35,110 nucleotides of DNA from Sphingobium sp. Ant17 (GCF_000588875.1 NZ_JEMV01000046.1:1-35110), one strand, 5' to 3'; positions 1 through 9,715 are shown, counted from the stretch's first letter. A program made the numbers and translations. Notes: a model not told the origin generated them from the letters alone.

Positions 1-782
1 CCGCCGGGGCCAGCCATGCCGCCGGGGCCGCCTTCGCGTCCGCCGCCGATGCTGGCATTCATCCAGTACATGCCGGGTTCCGGCCAGGTGACGACGACCT
101 TGCCATCCTTGTCGGCGGTCAGGTCCATCTGGCCCAATGCGTCGCGATAGCGGATGCCGCCGGGGATGACGGTCACCTTGAGGTCGGCCGCAGGCTTGCC
201 GTCGAGCAGGAACTGGAAGGTCGCCGCTTCGCCCGACACCAGATCATTGGGGTGGGTAACGGGGACCATTTCGATGCCGGTGCCGGTGGGTTTGAAGATG
301 GTCGTGGTCGGCGCGCCCAGCGTCACGAAAATCTCGTTGCGGTTGGACATTTCGGCGGTCTGCACATCGGTTGCACCGGTCGGGATCACGCTGGCCAGCT
401 TGTCCTTGGTCGTGCCGCGCGGCAGCCGTTCCTGCTTGCCGTTGAGCATATAGCTGCCCATCACGCCGGTCGACACATTGGCGATGCGATAGGTGCCGGG
501 CTTGGTCAGATGCACGTCGAAGGTCGAGCGATAGCGACCCTTGGCGGCGTTTTCGATTCTGCCGGTGCTGCCGTCCGGTTCGGTCACGGCGATGCCGTCC
601 GTCGGCATCGGGAAATGTTCGAAATAGAAGAGGTCGTTGGAAATGGCGGCATCCACCGTCACCCAGCTGTCGTCACCCGACAGGCTGGTGGCCGATGGCA
701 TCATCCATTGGCGATGGGCCTGCGCGGTGGCGGGCAGCATCAGGGCGGCAAGCGCGCCCGCGATCAGATATGTGGATTTCAT
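1..782 (-). CDS. DUF4198 domain periplasmic protein (3' end cut by window)
   Basis: The gene reads leftward from ATG at 782 and runs off the window, giving 260 residues of an incomplete protein. The first 22 residues are a clear Sec signal peptide (MKSTYLIAGALAALMLPATA then QA), and the mature chain begins HRQWMMPS. The early His and Trp and the beta-rich body with DGKPAADLKVTV and YWMNAS match the DUF4198 family, related to periplasmic parts of nickel/cobalt uptake systems. The visible end is Gly-rich (GGREGGPGG). AAGGGGAC lies 7 bases before the ATG. It is 13 bases downstream of the DUF2271 gene, so it is the third gene of an operon with a PepSY protein. In sphingomonads such operons accompany TonB receptors, so a role in metal (probably iron) uptake at the envelope is likely; the ligand is unknown. 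Confidence 0.85.
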   Translation of the reverse strand, partial: MKSTYLIAGALAALMLPATAQAHRQWMMPSATSLSGDDSWVTVDAAISNDLFYFEHFPMPTDGIAVTEPDGSTGRIENAAKGRYRSTFDVHLTKPGTYRIANVSTGVMGSYMLNGKQERLPRGTTKDKLASVIPTGATDVQTAEMSNRNEIFVTLGAPTTTIFKPTGTGIEMVPVTHPNDLVSGEAATFQFLLDGKPAADLKVTVIPGGIRYRDALGQMDLTADKDGKVVVTWPEPGMYWMNASIGGGREGGPGGMAGPG

Positions 783-795
783 GGTCCAGTCCCCT

Positions 796-1329
796 TTATT
801 TGCCGAAGGTGAGGGCGACGGCGCCCAATTCCGTGCTGCCTTGCGCCTTGACCGTTGCGCCGGGCTTAGGCGGCCAGGCGAAGGGCAGGCGGACGACTTC
901 GCGGCCGCCGACTTCGCGGGCGGCTTCGATGAAGAGCGTGTAGTTGCCGGGGCCAAGCGCGCCCAGCGGGCCTTTGCCAGCGGTGAAGCTGACCTTGTGT
1001 GCGCCGGGGGCCTTGGTCGCGCCGGAGACGCCATCGGCCGGGAGTTTCAGCGCGCGGCCGGAGGCGCGCCACCATTGGCGCACGTCGCGCAGCCATTTGG
1101 CGCCCTCGCCATTCTTCATGTCATAATCATACCAGACCGACAGGCTGCGCGGGGTCGCCCCCTCCTTCTCGATCCAGATGGCGACATAGGGACGGTGATA
1201 TTCGGCGACCGAAAGGCGCGGAATGGCGACCGACAGGGTGAGCGTCTGCGCGGTGGCGGGTGCGGCAACCGTGGCCGCCGCGCCGAGCGCAGCCGTGCCG
1301 GTCAGGGCCAGGCGGTAGCGGATCTGCAT
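796..1329 (-). CDS. DUF2271 domain periplasmic protein
   Basis: A 177-residue protein with a signal peptide of about 27 residues (cleavage near PATA/QTLT). The mature domain shows the family pattern: IPRL..AEYHRPYVAIWIEKE, a Trp-rich stretch SVWYDYD and WLRDVRQWWRASG, then DGVSGATKAPGAHKV. This SGAT-like segment resembles the flavinylation motif used by ApbE to attach FMN through a Thr; that reading is inference. It lies 12 bases after the PepSY gene and 13 before DUF4198. The gene set PepSY-DUF2271-DUF4198 is usual in sphingomonads and often has apbE next to it, which would support a periplasmic flavin-dependent reduction step linked to iron uptake. No apbE is visible here; it could lie beyond the window start. 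Confidence 0.85.
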   Translation of the reverse strand: MQIRYRLALTGTAALGAAATVAAPATAQTLTLSVAIPRLSVAEYHRPYVAIWIEKEGATPRSLSVWYDYDMKNGEGAKWLRDVRQWWRASGRALKLPADGVSGATKAPGAHKVSFTAGKGPLGALGPGNYTLFIEAAREVGGREVVRLPFAWPPKPGATVKAQGSTELGAVALTFGK

Positions 1330-1341
1330 GGATAGTCCCCC

Positions 1342-1986
1342 TTAATGAATGAAGATGATGGCGAGGATGGCGGGCAAAGCGAGCCCTGCGGCGACCAGCG
1401 GCCAGGTAGAAGGCCGCTTCTTGGCATGAAGCTGGAGCAGGACGAGGCCGGTCAGGGCGAAGAGGAAGCAGGCGACCGAGAAAATGTCGATGAACCATTT
1501 CCACACGGTCCCGGCATTGCGCCCCTTATGCAGGTCATTGAGGTAGCTGATCCAGCCGCGGCTGGTCGCTTCGCTGGTGACCGTGCCGTCGGTGCGGTCG
1601 ATCGAGACCCAGCCGTCGCCGCCGGGGCGGGGCAAGGCAAGGTAGATTTCATCGGCCGACCATTCCGCTTCGCCGGTGCCGCGCTGGCCCATGGTCTGTT
1701 CGATCCAGGCGGTGACGGGGGCGGGTAGGGGCTTCTTGGCGTCGGGCTGATCGTCGGGGGCGATCTGGGCGCGCAGGTTGGCGGGCAGGGTCGCCGCTTT
1801 TTCAACCGTTTGCGGCGATCCTTCGATATCGGCGGCATGGTTGAGCGTGATGCCGGTGAAGGCGAACAGCAGCAGGCCGATGAGGCTGATCGCGGAACTG
1901 ACCCAATGCCAGGTGTGCAATTGCTTGAGCCAGAACGCCTTGGCGCTCTTCTTCTTTTGCGAGGGGATGCGGGCGGTTCCGTGCAT
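1342..1986 (-). CDS. PepSY-associated transmembrane protein
   Basis: 214 residues starting MHGTARIPSQKKK. The basic N-terminus (QKKKSAKAFWLKQLHTWHW) precedes a membrane helix at about residues 29-52 (SSAISLIGLLLFAFTGITLNH). A periplasmic PepSY-like region of about 100 residues follows, with PRPGGDGWVSIDRTDGTV. Two more helices lie near the C-terminus (FIDIFSVACFLFALTGLVLL and LVAAGLALPAILAIIFIH). Conserved His/Trp at the helix ends (HTWHW, LNDLHKGR) fit heme-binding inner-membrane reductases of the PiuB/PepSY_TM type. It is the first gene of the operon with DUF2271 and DUF4198, downstream of a Fur-like site. The likely role is an inner-membrane electron donor for reduction of ferric chelates in the periplasm; the substrate is not known. 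Confidence 0.85.
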   Translation of the reverse strand: MHGTARIPSQKKKSAKAFWLKQLHTWHWVSSAISLIGLLLFAFTGITLNHAADIEGSPQTVEKAATLPANLRAQIAPDDQPDAKKPLPAPVTAWIEQTMGQRGTGEAEWSADEIYLALPRPGGDGWVSIDRTDGTVTSEATSRGWISYLNDLHKGRNAGTVWKWFIDIFSVACFLFALTGLVLLQLHAKKRPSTWPLVAAGLALPAILAIIFIH

Positions 1987-2009
1987 CGGGATGGGGACTG
2001 GTCCTGCTG

Positions 2010-2060
2010 AAATGAGGATGATCGCATATCGCGAACGACTCTCAATTGCAAACGAGTCGC
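2010..2060 (-). promoter_or_regulatory. Candidate Fur (iron) operator pair
   Basis: Positions 2031-2060 hold an inverted repeat, CGACTC-N12-GAGTCG, inside GCGAACGACTCTCAATTGCA followed by AACGAGTCGC. The first half closely resembles the GCGAATGATTCTCATTTGC type of site found ahead of TonB receptor genes in sphingomonads. A second, weaker match, ATGAGGATGATCGCAT, lies at 2012-2027. Both lie 24-75 bases upstream of the PepSY gene, where a repressor would block its promoter. The consensus is recalled, not computed, so the binding protein (Fur or another iron regulator) is an inference. Confidence 0.45.
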
Positions 2061-2255
2061 AGGAAGAAAAATGTAATAAAGTGTAGAGAGGGGATCGGCC
2101 GAACGACCGGTTGCAGATCGAGACTATTGACCGGCGGTGGTACGCAGCCTAGCCGAAAAGGCGACGCCAGGAGGATGATCCATCATCGTAACGTCATAGC
2201 TTTGGATTGGCTCCGCTCATAAGAGCGCAAGCACGTGCCATAGTCAGGAAAACAT

Positions 2256-3158
2256 ATGCTGCTGTCGGGTGTTGCCGCCGGAATGATGATGATCGGGACG
2301 CAGGCCGGTGCTGCGCCGCAATTGCCGGTCGAGCCGGTGGTTGAAACGCCACCGACGCCGTCGCCCGTCCAGGCGGACGATGCCGTGCAGGATATCGTCG
2401 TGACCGGCGACCGGGCCGCGCCCAAGGGCGATCCGCTGGAAGAGATCAACGCCCAGAGCTTCGAAGCGGTGCAGTCGGTGGACAAGAATGTCGTGGGGCC
2501 AATGGCCAAGGCCTATAATAAGGGTCTGCCACGTCCGGCGCGCAAGGGATTGCGGAATTTCTTTTCCAATCTGCAGGAGCCGGTGGTGTTCGCGGCTTAT
2601 CTGCTCCAGCTCAAGCCCGGCAAGGCGGCGGAGACGGCGGGGCGGTTCGCGATCAATTCGACGCTGGGCTTTGTCGGCCTGTTCGATGTGGCCAAGCGCA
2701 AGCCCTTCCATCTGCCCTACCGGCCCAATGGCCTGGCCAATACGCTGGGCTTTTACGGGGTCGGGCCGGGGCCGTATATGTATCTGCCGGTGATCGGGCC
2801 GACGACGCTGCGCGATCTCGTCGGCTATGGCGTCGATGGCATCGTGACGCCTTTCGTGCTCGGCCCGCCGTTTAATCGACCGGCTTATGTCATTCCCGCC
2901 AACATCCTGCGCCAACTGGGTGAACGCGCCGCGTTCGACGAGCGGATTACCGATATTCGGGCGCAGGAAGACCCCTATGGCACCTATCGCGACCTGTACC
3001 TCAAGCAGCGCAAGGCGGAGATCGAGGCGTTGCACGGGCGCGTGAGCGATGAGCCGGTCGTGCCGATGTACGGGCCGGGTCTGGGCATACCGGGCAAGGC
3101 CAAGGATACCGCAGCGACGCCCGACAGCGCGCCGATGCCGGAAACCGCGCCGGAATGA
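2256..3158 (+). CDS. mlaA: MlaA/VacJ family outer-membrane lipid asymmetry protein
   Basis: 300 residues. The core from about residue 67 carries the family hallmarks: DPLEEINAQSFEAVQSVDK, RKGLRNFFSNLQEPVVFAAY, AETAGRFAINSTLGFVGLFD, YGVGPGPYMYLPVIGPTTLRD. MlaA sits in the outer membrane and removes mislocalised phospholipid from the outer leaflet, passing it to the periplasmic Mla pathway. An in-frame stop at 2241-2243 leaves ATG at 2256 as the only start, with AGGA 7 bases ahead. The N-terminus (MLLSGVAAGMMMIGTQAGAA) is a short export signal with no basic residues and no lipobox Cys, so unlike E. coli MlaA it appears not to be lipidated. No mlaBCDEF genes are in view. Confidence 0.88.
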   Translation: MLLSGVAAGMMMIGTQAGAAPQLPVEPVVETPPTPSPVQADDAVQDIVVTGDRAAPKGDPLEEINAQSFEAVQSVDKNVVGPMAKAYNKGLPRPARKGLRNFFSNLQEPVVFAAYLLQLKPGKAAETAGRFAINSTLGFVGLFDVAKRKPFHLPYRPNGLANTLGFYGVGPGPYMYLPVIGPTTLRDLVGYGVDGIVTPFVLGPPFNRPAYVIPANILRQLGERAAFDERITDIRAQEDPYGTYRDLYLKQRKAEIEALHGRVSDEPVVPMYGPGLGIPGKAKDTAATPDSAPMPETAPE

Positions 3159-3203
3159 TGGACCGGGTCATGTCTGCCATGCGGACATGACCCGGTTATC
3201 GCT

Positions 3204-6200
3204 TCAGCGTCCCAGCAGTCCGCGCGCCTGGCCTGCGATTTCGGCAAGCATCGCGACATTGGGGCTGGCTGCGGCCTTGGCGCGCTGGACCAAGGTGCGG
3301 AACTGGCGGACGCGGTCGCCCTTTTTCTGCAACCATTTTTCGACATGGGCGGCAACGTCGCTGGCGTCGCAATTCGTCGTGCATTGCGCCAGGAAGTCGA
3401 GCCGGACCTGTTGCATGTCGCGGGCGACGCCGGAGATGAGCAGCCGTTCCCAGGGATCGGTCGGCTCCATCCGTGCGGCAGCGGACTGGACCCAGTCGAT
3501 GCCGACCGCTTCGCCCAGATGGGTGAAGGCGCGGGTCAGGTCGACTTCATCGACGCCCATCCGTCCGGCGAGCGCGGCGATGCCGACCGCCCCGTCGAGC
3601 TTGAAGAGGCCAGCGGCGCGATGGGCGAGGGCTTCTGGCGCGCCAAGACCCAGCAAGCGATCAGTCACGGCGTTGACCCGACGCTGGGCCTCGCTGGTCA
3701 GCAGGTCGTCGACCTGCTCGGCGAGTGTGCCGACACCCTTCGACAACAGGTCGTGCCCGGCAGCGGGCAGGGTGCCTGCGGGCACGCTGCGCAAAATGTC
3801 GGCGATCTGCGCGCGCATGCCGTTGGCGATGTCGCCGAACAGGGCGAGGCGGGCATCTTCCGACATATGGGCCGCATCGATATCCGCCCATAGCGCGCGG
3901 ATGTCGTAGAGCCGCTCGGCGATCAAGAAGGCGCTGGCGAGATCGGCGAGCGAGCAGCCCTCTTCTTCCGCCAGTTCGAACGGGTGGATGATGCCGAGGC
4001 GGTTGATGATGCGGTTGGCGACCTTGGTCGCGATGATCTCCTTGCGCAGGGCGTGGGCGGCGATCGCGTCCGCTTCCTTGTCCTGCATTGCGGCCGGGAA
4101 GGCGGCCATGAGTTCGGCCCCCATGCTGGGATCGGTGGCGAGGTCGCCATGTTCGATCGCATCCTGCAGCGCGAGTTTGGCGGTGGAGAGCAGGACCGCG
4201 AGTTCGGGGCGGGTGAAGCCCTGGCCATCCTGCCCACGCCGCAGCAACTGGTCGTTGGCGGCCAGCCCCTCGACAGCGCGGTCGAGCCGTCCCGATTCCT
4301 CGAAGGTTTCGATCAGCCGGACATAACTCGCAAGGTCTGCCGCGCCGCCGCTTTCCGCGATCGACAGGCCAAGCGCCTGCAGGCGGTTATCCTCCAGCAC
4401 CAGGTCGCCGACAGCATTGGTCATGCTTTCGAGCAGGCTGTTGCGCGCGTCGAAGGACAGGCGGCCTTCGGCCATTTCCTTGTTCAGCGCGATCTTGATA
4501 TTGACCTCATTATCCGAACAATCGACGCCTGCGCTATTGTCGATGAAGTCGGTATTGATGCGGCCGCCATGGAGCGAAAAGGCGATGCGGCCCGCCTGGG
4601 TGATGCCAAGGTTCGCGCCTTCGCCCACCACCTTGACCCGCAATTGTTCGGCATTGACGCGCAGCCGGTCATTGGCCGGGTCGCCGACATCGCCATGGCT
4701 TTGCGCGGCGGATTTGACATAGGTGCCGATGCCGCCGAACCAGAGCAGGTCAGCGGGTGCCTTGAGAATGGCGGAGATGAGCGCGCCCGGCTCCATCTCC
4801 GTTTCGGTCACTCCCAAAATCTGCTGGATTTCAGGCGTCAGCGGGATGCGCTTGAGCGCGCGGGAGAAGACGCCGCCGCCCGGCGAAATGAGCGCCTTGT
4901 CATAATCCTCCCAGCTCGACCGGGGCAGTTGGAACATGCGGTTGCGCTCTTCCCAGCTTTTGGCGGGATCGGGCGTGGGGTCGAAGAAGATGTGGCGATG
5001 GTCGAAGGCGGCGACCAGCTTGATCGCCTTGGACAGCAGCATACCATTGCCGAACACGTCGCCCGACATGTCGCCGCAGCCGACGACGGTGACGGACTCG
5101 CTTTGCACATCGACGCCCATTTCGGCGAAGTGGCGCTGCACCGAGAGCCACGCGCCGCGCGCGGTGATGCCCATCGCCTTATGGTCATAGCCGTTGGAGC
5201 CGCCGCTGGCGAAAGCGTCGCCCAGCCAGAATTTGCGGTCGAGCGCGATCGCGTTGGCGACGTCGGAGAAGGTGGCCGTGCCCTTGTCGGCAGCGACGAC
5301 GAAATAGGGGTCGTCGCCATCGCGCACGACCACCTTGGCGGGGTGGCGGACATGATCATTGACGATATTGTCGGTGACCGACAGCAGCGCGCGGATGAAG
5401 ATGCGATAGCTTTCCGTGCCCTCGGCGAGCCAGGCATCGCGATCGACCTGCGGATTGGGCAGATGCTTGGGGTAGAAGCCGCCCTTTGCGCCGGTTGGCA
5501 CGATGACGGCGTTCTTGACGCGCTGCGCCTTCATCAGCCCCAATATCTCGGTGCGGAAATCGTCGCGCCGGTCGGACCAGCGCAGCCCGCCGCGCGCGAC
5601 CGGACCCGCGCGCAGATGGATGCCCTCGACTCGCGGGGAATAGACCCAGATTTCGCGCCAGGGGAGCGGGGCGGGGAGGCCGGGGATCTGGGCGCTGTCG
5701 AGCTTGAACGCCAGCGCCTCGACGGCGGCGTCGCTGTAGAAATTGGTACGCAGCGTTGCGTTGATCACAGCGCGCAGCAGGCGCAGCACGCGATCCTCGT
5801 CAATCGCGGTGACGGCTTCGAGGCCTGCGTCGATGTCCGCCTGGGCAGCGGCAATCCGCTCGTCCGCGTCCTCGCGGCCGACCGGATCGTGCAGGGCCTG
5901 GAACAGGCTGGCGAGGCTGGCGGTGACGCCCTGCGCGCGGCGCAGCGTTTCGGCGAAGGTCGCCATGCCATAGGCCATGCCGGTCTGGCGCAGATAGCGG
6001 AACAGCGCGCGGAACAAGACGACCGAGCGGGGGGCAAGCGCGGCGGTGACGATCAGTTCGTTGAACCGGTCATTTTCGGCGCGGCCTTCCAGCACCTGGG
6101 CGATGGCTTCAGTGACGATGGTGGCGCGGTCCACGACGGCCTGCGCATCGCCGCCCGCGGGCAGTTCCAGTACGAAGCGCTGGACATTGCCCAGCCTGCC

Positions 6201-7879
6201 GCCGTCCAATGCGGTCGTCATTTCCTCGATCACGCGGAACCCGAAATTCTCGAATGCGGGGACGACTTCGGAGAGCGCGATGCCATGGAGGCTGTAGAGT
6301 TTGAGCCGCAACCGTTCGGCGCAATCTTCAGGATTGCGATAGATGCGGATCGACTTGTCGCCCGCCCCCGACAGGCCGTGGATCAGGCGAATGTCGATCG
6401 CCGCTTCGTCCGGCCCTGCGCCATTGCGATAGACCATCGGGAAGCCGCCCGCATAACGCTGCGCCAGTGCGGCGGCGCGGCCTGCATCTTCGGTCTTGGC
6501 CAGCGCTTCCTCGACGGCGGGTGCCCAGCCGCGCACCATCTGCTTCAATTGACGGTCGAGCAGGACGTCGTCGGGAATGATCCCGCCTTCACGCAGGTCG
6601 AGCGTGATGCGCAACAGGGCAAGGCCGCCCTCTTCCAGCGCGATCGACCAGCTCAGCACCGGCGCGTTGGCGGCCATGGAGAGCATTTCCTGCACCGAGA
6701 AGCGGCGCGCGGTCGATACTTCGTCGCGCGGCAGCCAGACGAAGGCGTAGAGATGGCGGGCGAGCGGGCTGCTCGCCAGAGCGAGCTTGGGCCGTGGCCG
6801 GTCGGTCAGCGACATGAAGGTCAGCGCCAGCCGCTCCAGCGTATCGCGATCGAAGCCGATCAAGATGTCGTGGGGTAGGGTGGTGAGGGCATGGACCAGC
6901 GTCTTGCCGGCATGGCCCTGCGGATCGAAATCGAACTTGTCCATCAGCGCGGACAGCGCCGAGCGCAGCACCGGCACCTTGTCCGGCGTCGCCGTCAAGC
7001 CCGAACTGGTCCACATGCCGGCATGGATGGAGAGCGCCTTGACCTCCTTGCCCTCGCGCACCGGCACGATGACGAGGTCGAGCAGCACCAGGCGATGCAC
7101 GCGCGACAGGCGGTTGGATTTGATGACGAGCGGGTTGCGCTTGCCTTCCTCGAACCAAGCGAAGGCGGCGTCGAGCGACGCGGGCGCGATCAAGGGTTTG
7201 TCATGCCGGGTGCAGATGCCGAGCGGCGCATTGCTGCTGCCGTCGCGATGGATGACTTCGTGGCCGGTCAGGGTGAAATGGCGCGCGAGGAACCAGCGCA
7301 GCAGGCTGCGCCTTCCTCATCGGGGACCGCGTCGGCATCGGCCTGCATCGCGGCCTGCATCGGTGCCCAGTCGGTCACGGCGGCGCGCACGTCGGCCAGC
7401 GTTTCGGCCAGCGCCTTTTCGAGCGCCCGGCGCGCCTTCGCGTCGGCACGGTCCGCCTCGATATAGATCATCGATTCGCGGCGAGCACCGGGCGCGTCAT
7501 CGTCCAGGATCGCGGCCAGCGCGCCGTCGCCGTCGCGGGTGATGGACAGGACCGGATGGAGTAGCCGGTGGATGGTGATGTCGGACGCGGCGAGCGCATT
7601 GGCGATCGAATCGACCAGGAAGGGCATGTCATCGTTGATCAGCGCGATCCGCATGAAGCGGCCATTGGCCCCTTCGCCCAGCGTTTCGATGGCGATGGCG
7701 GGCTGGCCTGCCAGGCGTCCATTGGCGGTGCGGCCCACGAAGAGGGCGGCGGCGGTCAGCGCGGCTTCATCGAAACCTTCCCGCTCGCCCGGCAATGCGC
7801 CACGCGCCAGCGCCGCTTCCAGCGCCTCACGAATGCCCGTATCAACTTCTTTGGTCTTCGCGTCAGCCAGCGTCGTCAT
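3204..7879 (-). pseudogene. NAD-glutamate dehydrogenase, giant type, frameshifted as sequenced
   Basis: The large (about 180 kDa) NAD-dependent glutamate dehydrogenase oxidatively deaminates glutamate to 2-oxoglutarate. Two reading frames together cover it: residues 1-191 from ATG at 7879 (MTTLADAKTKEVDTG, preceded by GAGAGG), then a frame change at about 7306, then the remaining 1,370 or so codons to the stop at 3204. After restoring one base the junction reads DEEGAALLRWFLARHF and the protein is 1,563 residues, normal for the family. The catalytic domain is clear: PTGAKGGFYPKHLPNP with the substrate-binding Lys, DKGTATFSDVANAI, VGCGDMSGDVFGNGM, GEGANLGITQAGRIAF. The N-terminal regulatory region has ACT-like segments. 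The rest of the frame is clean, which argues against an old pseudogene. A GTG at 7894 is a possible earlier start but overlaps the ribosome site. Confidence 0.9.
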
Positions 7880-8178
7880 TCGCCTACCTCTCACCAGCGG
7901 ATATATTGCCGCTTTAATAGAACGGAGGAGAGGCTGGACGCCGCCATGCGACTCCCCGGCTTAGGATCGCCTTATATGCCTCCGCCTCGATAGAGGCTCA
8001 ACCCAGGCTATGAAATAAAGTTTCTGATTATTGAAATAATATGATGATGCGCCATTCGTGGTTCGAAGGGCAAGTGTCGCCCCGGCCCGGCGACATGTCG
8101 AGCAACTTTACAGGGGCGTTACCAGTATTTTCCCGCGCGTTGAAGGCGATGGGCGGACGGCTGTGCCGCCCCGTCCGA
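7880..8178. other. Intergenic region upstream of glutamate dehydrogenase
   Basis: About 300 bases between the PAS gene and glutamate dehydrogenase, both on the minus strand. It holds a notably AT-rich patch at 8009-8046 for this GC-rich genome, including ATTATTGAAATAAT, and a small GCCTC-GATA-GAGGC hairpin at 7984-7997. The promoter of the dehydrogenase is probably here, but I cannot point to convincing -35/-10 boxes. No coding sequence is supported. Confidence 0.5.
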
Positions 8179-9486
8179 TCAGCGGGCGGCGGCGGTGATG
8201 ACCTTTTGCCCGAGATCGGAATCCTGCGGCAGGGCCGCGACCAGGGCGAGCGATCCATCCGCTTCGCGCCGGGCGACGACGACGGCCAGGCCATCGGCGT
8301 CAGTGGCGATGGTGTCCGGTGCCAGCGCGCTGGCGCCTGCATCGCGGTGCGGGCCTTTTTGGCGGCGGTCGGGGCGGGGCGGTGCCTGCGTGCGGCGCAG
8401 CGCGCGTTCGTCGCGGACCAGCGCCTTGAGGCCACCTGCATAGCTGGCGAGATAATCGGCCAGCGACCCGACGCCAAGGCCCGTGGCCCAGCCATGGTCG
8501 AGCGCGGTCGCATATTCGGTGATCCGCGTCTTGTCATAGGTGCCGCCGAAGACCAGCTTGATGATCGCGGTCATCGGGCTGCGTGCCTGCGCCTTGATGC
8601 CATAGTCGGTGAGCAGCGCGGCATAATCGTCGGGGCGTGCCTTTGCGACCAGCGCGAAATCATAGGCGAGGCCGATCGCGCGGTAGAGGGCGGCGTGGCT
8701 GCGCGCTTCGCTGACGCGCACCCGTTCCGCACCGTCGCGGGCAAGCGCAAGCCAGTCGGCAAGCGGCGCTTCTTCGTCTGGCGCTTCCATGCCGGACAGG
8801 TCGAGCGGTTCCTCCTCGTCCTGCGCTGTCGTTGGCGCGGGTTCGGGCATTGGCGTCGGGGTGGGGCCGTCGGCCCAGATCGCCGTGGTCGGGCCTGGCA
8901 ATGGGGCAGAGCGCAAGGCGTCCCCCACTTCCTCCTCCAGAGCGGCGCGCATCTGGCCGTTCGCCAATTCCTTCCAGTTGATCACGCCAAACACGAAATC
9001 GATCGTCTCGTCATCGGACGAGAAGGGCATCAGGATGCCGCGATACAGGATGTCCGACCCACGCTGGTTGACGAATTCGGCTTCGAATCCGATCGGCGCG
9101 GCATTGGCGATGATCTGGAGATAATGGTCGGTCAGCCGGGAGACGAGCGAGCGGGCGGGGACATCGTCGATATAGGTGATCGTCCCCTCAATCTCGCATT
9201 CCTGCCGCAGCGCGGTGCCGAGATAGACCACCGAGGGATTATCGAGGCCCATGCTGAAATCGAGCAGGATGCTGTGCGGGCCAAAATCCTCCAACTCGTC
9301 CGGCGACAAATCCTCGATCGACGGCAAGGCGCGATCGCCCAGCAGCGACGCCCAATAATTATAGGCGCGCACTTGCATCCGCCGCTCGGCGGACACCACC
9401 GTCAGCGGCGCGTCGATCGCAGCGTCCTCGCCATGGTCGACGTCGTTTCGGTCGTTGGCGACATCAAGCCCCCATAGAGTGTCCAT
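8179..9486 (-). CDS. PAS-domain (PAS_5-like) protein
   Basis: 435 residues from ATG at 9486 (MDTLWGLDVANDRNDVDHGE). An in-frame extension to 9639 was rejected because it runs up to the tRNA and is not conserved-looking. Residues 35-180 fit the alphaproteobacterial PAS_5 family: YNYWASLLGDRALPSIEDLS, FGPHSILLDFS, VVYLGTALRQECEI, DHYLQIIANAAPIGFEAEF, and FVFGVINWKELA. A Pro/Glu-rich linker follows, then an alpha-helical region (residues about 255-360) with EARSHAALYRAIGLAYDFAL, and a basic stretch RRTQAPPRPDRRQKG before the C-terminus. No kinase, cyclase or DNA-binding domain is visible, so it may be an adaptor or sensor whose output is unknown. Its position upstream of glutamate dehydrogenase is the only functional hint. 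Confidence 0.75.
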   Translation of the reverse strand: MDTLWGLDVANDRNDVDHGEDAAIDAPLTVVSAERRMQVRAYNYWASLLGDRALPSIEDLSPDELEDFGPHSILLDFSMGLDNPSVVYLGTALRQECEIEGTITYIDDVPARSLVSRLTDHYLQIIANAAPIGFEAEFVNQRGSDILYRGILMPFSSDDETIDFVFGVINWKELANGQMRAALEEEVGDALRSAPLPGPTTAIWADGPTPTPMPEPAPTTAQDEEEPLDLSGMEAPDEEAPLADWLALARDGAERVRVSEARSHAALYRAIGLAYDFALVAKARPDDYAALLTDYGIKAQARSPMTAIIKLVFGGTYDKTRITEYATALDHGWATGLGVGSLADYLASYAGGLKALVRDERALRRTQAPPRPDRRQKGPHRDAGASALAPDTIATDADGLAVVVARREADGSLALVAALPQDSDLGQKVITAAAR

Positions 9487-9639
9487 TCGGCCTGTCCCTA
9501 AAACAGATAAAAGCGCTTCATCTGGGACTCGACACTGGCAGCGGATGGTAAATTTGCCGTGAAGATCGGCGCGCATGTGCGCTTTCGGTAAAAAGCCCGC
9601 TTGTCCTGCGCCCCAACCGCTGTTATCTGCCCGCCGCAA

Positions 9640-9715
9640 GCCGCTTTAGCTCAGTTGGTAGAGCATCGCATTCGTAATGCGGGGGTCACAGGTTCGAGTC
9701 CTGTAAGCGGCACCA
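9640..9715 (+). tRNA. tRNA-Thr(CGU)
   Basis: A full 76-base cloverleaf with encoded CCA. The acceptor arm GCCGCTT (9640-9646) pairs with AAGCGGC (9705-9711). The D arm is GCTC/GAGC. The anticodon stem TCGCA/TGCGG encloses loop TTCGTAA with anticodon CGT at 9673-9675, reading ACG (Thr). The T arm is ACAGG-TTCGAGT-CCTGT. Its 3' half is repeated in decayed form at 10507-10540, so the gene has served as an integration site. Confidence 0.97.

Noticed and set aside
3984..6878. A 964-codon open frame on the plus strand, antisense to glutamate dehydrogenase.
   Set aside because: High GC at third codon positions leaves the antisense frame free of stops. The translation has no domain-like pattern, and the sense frame encodes a clear family.
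7298..7316. Programmed ribosomal frameshifting in glutamate dehydrogenase.
   Set aside because: No slippery heptamer or downstream pseudoknot is evident, and the family is not known for it. A missing base is simpler.
9487..9639. N-terminal extension of the PAS protein to 9639.
   Set aside because: It would run to the edge of the tRNA gene, with no family-like sequence; ATG at 9486 fits the domain start.
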